A DNA stretch of 64,000 nt from Cordilura impudica. Taxonomy: Eukaryota; Arthropoda; Insecta; Diptera; Scathophagidae. This document shows, one piece after another, positions 57,182 to 64,000 of this stretch (positions are counted from its first letter, which is position 1; each line of letters starts with the position of its first letter). The stretch covers positions 30,360,701-30,424,700 of the forward strand of contig OY821522.1 of assembly GCA_963682025.1 (NCBI GenBank), written 5' to 3'. The translations under genes and the position numbers were made by a program. The notes under the pieces were generated by a model. That model had not been told where the DNA came from. It did not search any database and was given only the letters and a program-made list of their open reading frames with translations.

Positions 57182-57533
57182 ATATGTTTCATTTCCTCAA
57201 AAAGTCTCTACCTAATATTCCGTCTGTTTCTATGGGAAAGTTTGAGTTTACTACTTGAAAAGAGTGTTTGTATATTTCATCTGCCAATGTTAGTTCCAAT
57301 TCAATTTTGCCAAGAGAATAAATTTCCTCTGTACTAATACCAAGAATCATATATAAATGAGGATGTGCAAAATGAAATTTGTTCATCATAGCAAGAGTGG
57401 CGGATCTCAGAATATTCAAAAGTCTATGAACATGAAATATGTTCACATTGTTAATAAGCAAGTTCATTCGAAAAGAAACACATATGTATTCTTCACTTGA
57501 CAAAACGCAGACATTGTTATGCAGCAAGAACAT
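57182..57533 (-). pseudogene. Gypsy aspartic-protease fragment
   Basis: The C-terminal half of a retropepsin is readable: SLGKIELELTLADEIYKHSF, VVNSNFPIETDGILGRDFL. GILGRDFL is the conserved end of gypsy proteases. The N-terminal catalytic DTG region is not visible, so it is degraded or cut off by a small inverted-repeat element at 57539. Just past the protease a stop (TGA) is followed by the hAT insertion. Confidence 0.65.
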
Positions 57534-57538
57534 AAAAA

Positions 57539-57640
57539 CCCAGTTAGCATTTAATTACATTATGACACGGTTTTATGAGGAATCTTGGTTTTATGACTAG
57601 ACATTGAAATGAGACTAGATATGAAATGCTGACTGGGTAT
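57539..57640. mobile_element. Small MITE-like inverted repeat, about 100 bp
   Basis: Ends CCCAGTTAGCATTT and AAATGCTGACTGGG are inverted repeats with one mismatch. No clear target duplication was found. No ORF. Confidence 0.6.
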
Positions 57641-58023
57641 GCACACATTGGCACACAATAAGAAACAACAAACACACACACATAGTTAATATAAGAAAAC
57701 AAAACAAATTGTAAAAGGCAAAAAGTAGAAAAGTTTCAATTTTGTAACATTTTCAATATCATCAAGTAAAGTTAATTTGAAAAATTTCATAAGAGATTTG
57801 TTTTACGTGGAATGAAATTTTTCAAACATGGTTAAAAAATATGTGAAATTGAAAGCAAATGAGGAAACACAATTATATAATTTTTTCAAAAATTTTATTT
57901 TATAAAAAAAAACTTAAAGTAAATTTTAAATATAAACCTAAAATTTTTGAATTTAAAGGAAATAAAAAAATTTCAAAAAAACAATTCACAAACTTATATA
58001 TAAATATAAATAAAAAAATTAAA
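57641..58023. other. AT-rich stretch ending in a direct repeat
   Basis: A Lys-rich open stretch (57859-58020) follows an upstream phrase MVKKYVKLKANEETQLYNFF in another frame; I recognise no family. The last 43 bp (57982-58024) recur with four differences at 59613-59655, on the far side of two HINE-B copies. Confidence 0.4.
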
Positions 58024-58810
58024 ACAAGTAAGAAAATTATAGTCGGTCTAGACCGACTATACGATACCCTATACCATGCGGTTAGAGACCCTATCTCTCA
58101 GGCCCAACTAACTGGATATAGGAAATAAGCATAAAACAAAGTTGAGTGGGATTTTTACTAATTTTTTGGCTGCAGATATGAAAAAGATCATATCGGATGC
58201 TATATCTATATGGGGACTAGGCCCAAAAATGGACCGATCCTGACCATGTTTGGTAAAGTCTCTTGTATTTTGCAAAAATGTATACAAACAAAATTTGAGA
58301 AGAATCAGTGCAATATTTTTGCTTTTTGATAGACTTAAGTGAAGATCGGGAAGCATCTCTATATGGGACCTATGACTAAAAGTTGTCCCATATTGTTGGA
58401 CTACTAATGAATGGATGTAATAAACACATACAAACCCAATTTGACTAGGCTTTATATGATAATTTGGATCTTATGGCAATTTATGTTGATTTCATAGGGG
58501 TCATTTGTATGGGGGCTAGGTCTTAACATAGACCGATTCTCACCAATTTCAACAGCGTTCATTCCATGGCCGATAAAAGCTTGCATACCAAATTTTATCA
58601 AAATATATTCATATTTGCGACCTGCAGTTTGATTAAAAGCTTTACATGGACACACAGACGGACGGACGGACGGACATCGTTAAATCGAATCAGATAGTGA
58701 TTCTGATTCGATCGGTATAATAAAAGATGGGTCTAGGTCAAATATTTTTGGTAGTTACAAACAGCAGCACAAAGTCATTATACCCAAACCACATAGTGGT
58801 ATAGGGTATA
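58024..58810 (-). mobile_element. HINE-B copy 5
   Basis: Starts ACAAGTAAGAAAATTATAG with the hairpin TAGTCGGTCTAGACCGACTA and ends GGTATAGGGTATA; GGACGGACGGACGGAC lies near 58660. Same orientation as the next copy, 15 bp away. Confidence 0.9.
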
Positions 58811-58825
58811 AAAATAATAATAAAA

Positions 58826-59608
58826 ACAAGTAAGAAAATTATAGTCGGTTTAGACCGACCATTTGGTACCCTATACCATGGTTTAGAGACCCTATCTTTC
58901 GGTCCAACTAATTTGATATAGAAAATAAGCATAAATCAAATTTGAGTGGCATTGATATTAATTTTTTTGCCGCAAATATGAAAAACTTCATATCGGGTGC
59001 TATATTTATATGGGGACTAGGTCGAAAAATGGACCGATCTTGACCATATTTGGTAAAGCCACTTATATTTTGAAAAAATATATACAAACCAAATTTGAGA
59101 AAAATCTGTGCCATATTTTTGTTTTTTGATAGATTTAAGCGAAGATCGGGAAGCGGAGTTATATGGGGGCTATCACTAAGAGTTGTCCAATAGGGTTAAT
59201 TTTTTACAACTGATTAGTGGATGTAATATATACACACGAACCCAATTTGGCTAAGATTTATGTTATAATTTGGATCTTATGGCAATTTATGTTGATTTCA
59301 TAGGGGTCATTTGTATGGGGGCTAGGTCTTAACATTGACCTATTCTCACCAATGTCAATAGCGTTCATCCTTTAGTCGATAAAAGCTTATATACCAAATT
59401 TCATCGAAATATAGTCATATTTGCGATCTGCAGTTTGATTACAAGCTTTACATGGACACACAGACGGACGGATATCGTTAAATGGAACCAGCTAGTGATT
59501 CTGATTCGATCGGTATAATAAAAGATGGGTCTAGGTCAAATATATTTGGTAGTTACAAACAGCAGCACAAAGTCATTATACCCAAACCACATAGTGGTAT
59601 AGGGTATA
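58826..59608 (-). mobile_element. HINE-B copy 6
   Basis: In tandem with copy 5. Starts ACAAGTAAGAAAATTATAG, hairpin with one change (AGTCGGTTTAGACCGACC), and a shortened GTCY tract (GACGGACGGAT). It is more diverged from the other copies and so probably older. Confidence 0.9.
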
Positions 59609-59655
59609 AAAACAATTCAGGAACTTAAATATAAATTTAAATAAAAAAATTAAAA

Positions 59656-59708
59656 AAATAATATTTGCTAGAATTTGCACTCGAATTTAGAGTGCTGGGA
59701 TACACTAG
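59656..59708 (+). mobile_element. Helitron 3' terminus (relic), perfect stem
   Basis: Hairpin GCACTC-GAATTTA-GAGTGC (59677-59695), then TGGGATACA, CTAG and T. This is the canonical Helitron 3' end. It shares TAGAATTTGCACTCGAATT with the relic at 14.68 kb but differs from the end of the 5.18-kb Helitron. The 5' end is unknown. Confidence 0.6.
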
Positions 59709-60630
59709 TAAATAATTATAAGATAAAAACATTGAAAAATACAATTGTATTTAAAAAACAGTTCAAATGCCAGAAACTTTAAATATTTAAATACCGGTTA
59801 AGATTTTACACATTTTATATGTTTTAATCAACTCTGGTACAGAAGGTTCCATTGTTTTGGAATGCAAATTTGTTATCTTTCGTTAGAGAACATAGCAAAG
59901 ACTGATTTCGCAAGAAAAAAAATAATTTTAGAACTTAACGCGAAATTATTTAAAATCAATTTGTAAATTTAGAATTTTGTAAAAGTTTCCAATGTATAAA
60001 AAAAGGAAAAATCTAAACTTTGCGAATTAAATTTTATCTGAACTATTTTCTAATGAAAACACAAAATCCTATCAACTTCAGAGTTGTGCAGGTATGATGA
60101 AAAAAATAGCAAATAATTTTTATATTGTTTTTGCACATGGAAAGATTAATTTTCATAACTTAATACGAAAAATAGCTTTTACTTAAAATCTTTTTAAACA
60201 CTCATTTCAATTTATTCATTTCTAAGAACAATACTTTTCTTTTATAAATTATTTAAATATCAATTCTGATTAGAATTCAACGATATCTGAAAAAGACAAA
60301 ACCAATTTCAAACTCTGCGATGTAAAACTAAGAAATCTTAATATTTTCCAAGTTGACAAGATATACAAAATTATCGTAAATGCTTGAACATTATTAAAAT
60401 TTTTGCAAAAATAAAAAACAAATTTTTTATGCTTTTTTTATTGCATATTTTTATAGTATTAAGAAAAAATAATTTATAAATTTGTTTACCTTTTTAATAA
60501 GACCTTTTATTTAACACCTTTCAACACATTTCTCCACTTATTTCTATCACCAACCACAACACATTACGTTTTTAATGAATTTTTCTACTCTAAATTAACT
60601 CTTATTTTAAAAGAAGACAATGAACTTAAT
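59709..60630. other. AT-rich stretch, nothing recognised
   Basis: No ORF, repeat or terminus that I can support. It precedes the LTR of the second gypsy element. Confidence 0.5.
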
Positions 60631-60792
60631 TGTAGGGAATTTCCATTATTACAATCTGGCAAGCCAACATGTTCTAAACACGAAAGAAGAAGAAGGAATA
60701 AAATAAGAAATGAGAAATAAATGTTCAGTCGTGTAAAAACTAACTAACAACGATCACGCGTTTTATTTTTCAAAGGAGTGTAATACACTACA
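60631..60792 (+). repeat. 5' LTR of gypsy element 2
   Basis: It is 162 bp with TGTAG and CTACA as inverted ends. It is followed after three bases by TGGCGAC, a start typical of primer-binding sites. Without the partner LTR the left boundary rests on TG and the inverted ends only. Confidence 0.65.
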
Positions 60793-60989
60793 AAATGGCG
60801 ACGAGATGTGCAAATGGTGCCTAATACACAATGAAAACATTTAAAATAAAAACTACATGAAGACACAAAACTACAAGCATACAAAAACTAAAAAAAAAAA
60901 AAACATAAAATTTTCTCAAAAGTGAGTTTAAAAGTCAAAAAAAAAAAATAAATAAATAAAATAAAGACACACATAAGTATACTAAAAAG

Positions 60990-62333
60990 ATGCCTGGTCC
61001 TGTGCAATTTACATTGTCTAACACACAAGCGGTACCAGAGTTTTCTCCAAATGTGGACGATTGGGTCATGTGGAAGGAAAGGCTGGAAATACACTGCGCT
61101 GAAATAGGTATGACGGATGACAATAAAAAAAGGCTTCATTGTTAAAAGCCATTGGTTCACAAGCATACAGTGTGTTACATTGTCTCTGTAGCCCATTATT
61201 ACCTGTTGAAAAAACCTACAAAGAATTGTGCAAAATTTTGGAAACACAATTTACTCCACAAACCATAGTTTTTCGGGAAAGAAAAATTTTTCACCAAGCC
61301 ATAAAATGTGAAAGTGAAACCATTTCAAGTTGGTATGCGGACTCAAAAAGTTGGCAATGAGTTGCAAATTTGGTGAAAATCTACAAGCCTTTCCTTTAAA
61401 CCAATTTATAGTGGGGCTACCAACAAAAATTTATGAAAGGATGTGTGAAGAAGATGAAAGATTAACCTTGCGTACAGAAAAGCCCTTATCATGGAAACAA
61501 AGCTAAATTCAAGTAACAGGACCGAAAGAGAAGGAATACATTACGTGCGAAAGACATGGAAACAAAAGTCAAATGGTAGAAAAGTCAACGACAACAACGG
61601 CAGCGGCAGAAGCAGCGTTAGAGGCGGCGTGAACGCAAGCAGCAGCAGCGGTGATCGAGAGAAGCAAAGTGATGCATGTTCGCATTGTGGCTGGCACAAT
61701 CACAATTCGTGGCAATGCAAATATAAGGAGAACAAGTGCCATTCGTGTGGTAAAATGGGCCATTTAGCTTTTATATGTAGAGATAAGTGTCGAAAGAAGA
61801 TAGGTTATGTATCGAATTCTGGTATAAGTTTTTCTAATGATAATAAAGAGCTTGATTTCTCTATTTTCAGTGTCTTAAGTGCAAATTCAGTGAACCTGTA
61901 CTCGCTGCCTGTAACGATAGATGGAGTCAAGGTTGAAGCAGTTTGTGATACCGGGGCTCCTTGCACGTTGTTGCCAATTTCGTTTTTAGAGAAACACCGA
62001 ATAAATAAATCTCTAAGATAATGCAAACATAAATACGTGAGCTACAGTGGGGAGCAAATAAAAATTTTGGGTGAATACGAATCGGTCATAGAATATCAAA
62101 ACATTAAGAAGAGAATTGTTATTGTTGTTACGGACACAAATACTCCACCATTACTAGGTAGAACATTTTTACGTGAATTTAAATTCGAATTAGTTCAGGT
62201 AAATGCGGTCAATGAAACAAATAATTTTGGAGTTTTAACTAAAGAAATAAAAAACCAATACAACGAAGTTTTGATAATAAATAAGGAACATACAAATGTG
62301 CTAAAGTGTCTTTGTCAATTAATCAAAATGTAA
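60990..62333 (+). pseudogene. Gypsy 2 Gag and protease
   Basis: It starts MPGPVQFTLSNTQAVPEFSP; DDWVMWKERLEIHCAEIGMT and, after a frame change near 61140, LLKAIGSQAYSVLHCLCSPL and ETQFTPQTIVFRERKIFHQA are the usual Gag core. A further break near 61355 precedes a basic Ser/Gly-rich region and two zinc knuckles (CSHCGWHNHNSWQC and CHSCGKMGHLAFIC). The protease has AVCDTGAPCTLLP near 61945 and, after a stop at about 62021, the PPLLGRTFLREF end near 62150. The knuckles bind RNA; the protease would cleave the polyprotein. At least three lesions make it dead. Confidence 0.85.
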
Positions 62334-64000
62334 AACCAATTTTTTTTAAACCTCGCCCACTACCGATCGCATGGAAAGATAAAGTAGAAAAACAGTTAAA
62401 ACAATTAAATGATCAGGGTGTATTGGAACAGGTGGACAATTCCGATTGGGGCACGCCACTTGTACCGATATTAAAGCCAAACGGTGATTTACGTCTTTGC
62501 GGAGATTTTAAAGTAACAATAAACAAGCACTTAACTGATTTCAAGTATCCACTTCCAAGGGTAGACGAAATTTTCGCTTCCTTGCAAGGAGGTTACTTAT
62601 TTTCAAAATTAGATTTGGCGAATGCCTATAATCACTTATTATTAGACGAAAAGTCACAGATGTTACGCACTTTGAGTACACATATTGGTACTCTTAAAAT
62701 GAAAAGACAGCCTTTCGGTGTGAAAACGGCAGCCGCTATATATCAGAAAACAATCGAAAGCCATTTAAGAGAGATTCCAGGCGTAGTCGTATACCAAGAC
62801 GACATTACCGTGACTGGTAAAGACCTTCATGACCATATTAAGAACTTAAAATTAGTTCTGTCCAAGTTGCAAGCTGCTGGCCTTAAACTAAATGTCAGTA
62901 AATGCAAATTTTTTTAAAAAGAAATATCCTATTTAGGATTCACAATAGATGCGAATGGGTTGGTTAAAAACGAAGATAGAACTTCTTTAATAATCAACGC
63001 ACCTATTCCTAAAAATGTCTCTGAATTAAGGGGTTTTATCGGAATGTTAAATTATTATTCCAAATTCATAGAAGATTTTGCCCAAATGATGGCCCCACTT
63101 TACAATTTGTTAAAGAAAGGTGTAAAATTTCAGTGGACAAAGTCTTGTCAAGAAGCATATAAAATTTTGAAAAAGGATATGTCGTCTGAAAAAGTCTTAC
63201 TTCATTTTAATCCACGTTTACCTATTGTTTTAACGACAGACGCATGCAATTCGGCTGTAGCAGGTGTTTTATCGCATATTTGCCAAGATAAAACAATGAA
63301 ACCTATAGCTTTTGTATCGAGAGCTTTAACTAAAACTGAAACAAACTACAGCACATTAGGAAAAGAAGCGTTAGCTATAATTTTCTCAGTAACAAAACTG
63401 AAACAATACCTGCTTGGTCATCAGTTTGTGTTGCGAACTGACCACAAACCACTTTTAACTATTTTTGGTGAGCACAAAGGTTTACCATTAATGGATTCGG
63501 CACGTATGCAGCGTTGGTCACTAATTTTATCGGGTTTTGACGATACAGTTCAGTACGTTAAAGGCACATTAAATGACGCTGAGAATTTATCCCGGATGCC
63601 ACAACATTTCGTTTCAGAAAATTCTATTACGTGGAAAAAGATAATTTTTTAAATCTAGATTTTAAAGATATAGCCAAAGAAACGCGCCGTGACCCGATTC
63701 TTTCCACGGTGGCTGATGCAATTGTAGATCAATTTTGTATGATTTAAAAGGCGATGAATATAAAGTATTTCGTGAAAAGTCGACTGAGCTTTCAATAGAA
63801 TACGGGTGCATTTTATGGGGACACCGCACAGTAATACCTCAGAAATTGCGCGCATACATATTAGCAAGTTTACATTTGTCACATCTTGGTATTGTAAGGA
63901 CAAAAGCAATAGCGAGAAGTTACATTTGGAGGTCAGGAATGGATAAACAGATTGAGGAATTAATTAGAAACTGCAAATGTTGCCAGGAACTGCAAGCAAG
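62306..64000 (+). pseudogene. Gypsy 2 pol: RT, RNase H, start of integrase
   Basis: RT blocks: DQGVLEQVDNSDWGTPLVPI, DLRLCGDFKVTINKHL, FSKLDLANAYNHLLLD (first catalytic D), KRQPFGVKTAAAIYQ and the YQDD box near 62800. An in-frame TAA at about 62915 follows KCKFF. RT-RNase H continues with ELRGFIGMLNYYSKFI, TTDACNSAVAGVL (RNase H D), LGKEALAIIFSV (E) and LRTDHKPL (D). A stop near 63650 and a frame change near 63740 precede the integrase zinc finger (LHLSHLGIVRTKAIARSYIW, then CKCCQ) at the window edge. All RT and RNase H catalytic acids are present despite the stops. Confidence 0.88.

Larger units (their letters stand above)
60631..64000 (+). mobile_element. Second Ty3/gypsy element, 5' part, runs off the window
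   Basis: LTR at 60631-60792 (TGTAGGGAAT...ACACTACA), then AAA and a TGGCGACGAGATG primer-binding site. Gag, protease, RT, RNase H and the integrase zinc finger follow in order on the plus strand. The protein type is that of K02A2.6-like/Mag-related gypsy elements and differs from element 1. There are several frameshifts and stops. The right end lies outside the window. Confidence 0.88.

Overview
This 64-kb window is AT-rich eukaryotic DNA packed with transposable elements (TEs). The best guess for the host is a higher fly (Diptera), possibly a calyptrate such as a blowfly. The reasons are the (GTCY)n-bearing dispersed repeats of the dipteran mini-me/DINE-1 type, small GT-AG introns, insect-type gypsy, Harbinger, Helitron and Polinton elements, and a degraded Vac14 gene copy of fly type. 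No intact host gene, tRNA, rRNA or CRISPR array is visible. HINE-A, HINE-B and SatEl below are labels made for this window only.

Layout. 1-6 kb: a TTTTCATTTTCC array, a 3'-truncated HINE-A holding a nested MITE, a long-inverted-repeat element and a HINE-B. 6.2-13.3 kb: a Vac14 pseudogene with introns, split by a gypsy LTR retrotransposon whose two 251-bp LTRs look identical. 13.8-14.7 kb: a HINE-B and a Helitron 3' end. 15.2-25.0 kb: a complete HINE-A split by a 5.2-kb Helitron (broken Rep-helicase) and by a 1.6-kb LTR-like insertion with a large palindrome. 25-26 kb: two opposed TTTTCATTTTCC arrays ending at a second HINE-A 3' terminus. 26.4-44.5 kb: two direct copies of a roughly 5.8-kb unit (jockey-like non-LTR element, spacer, Polinton-type integrase). 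Unit I carries an LTR fragment and a HINE-B. Unit II carries a 5.6-kb PIF/Harbinger transposon with both of its genes and a 655-bp MITE. 45.0-51.8 kb: a second complete HINE-A (reverse) split by SatEl copy 1, then a HINE-B. 51.9-57.5 kb: a gypsy relic split by a hAT element, itself split by SatEl copy 2. 58.0-59.6 kb: two tandem HINE-Bs. 60.6-64 kb: the start of a second, decayed gypsy element running off the window.

Because several families occur more than once, copies serve as empty sites for one another. This fixes the ends of the Helitron (5'-TC...CTAG-3' between A and T), of HINE-B (between two T residues, no duplication, as for Helentron-type rolling-circle elements), of Harbinger (AAT duplication) and of the LTR-like insertion (ATAAG duplication). 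The least familiar object is SatEl: two copies of exactly 2,803 bp, mostly a 21-bp tandem array, inserted at unrelated poly(T) sites.

Almost every TE gene has lesions, so most activity here is past. Exceptions that look young are the first gypsy element (apparently identical LTRs), SatEl (two copies of equal length) and the Harbinger element (both genes nearly intact).
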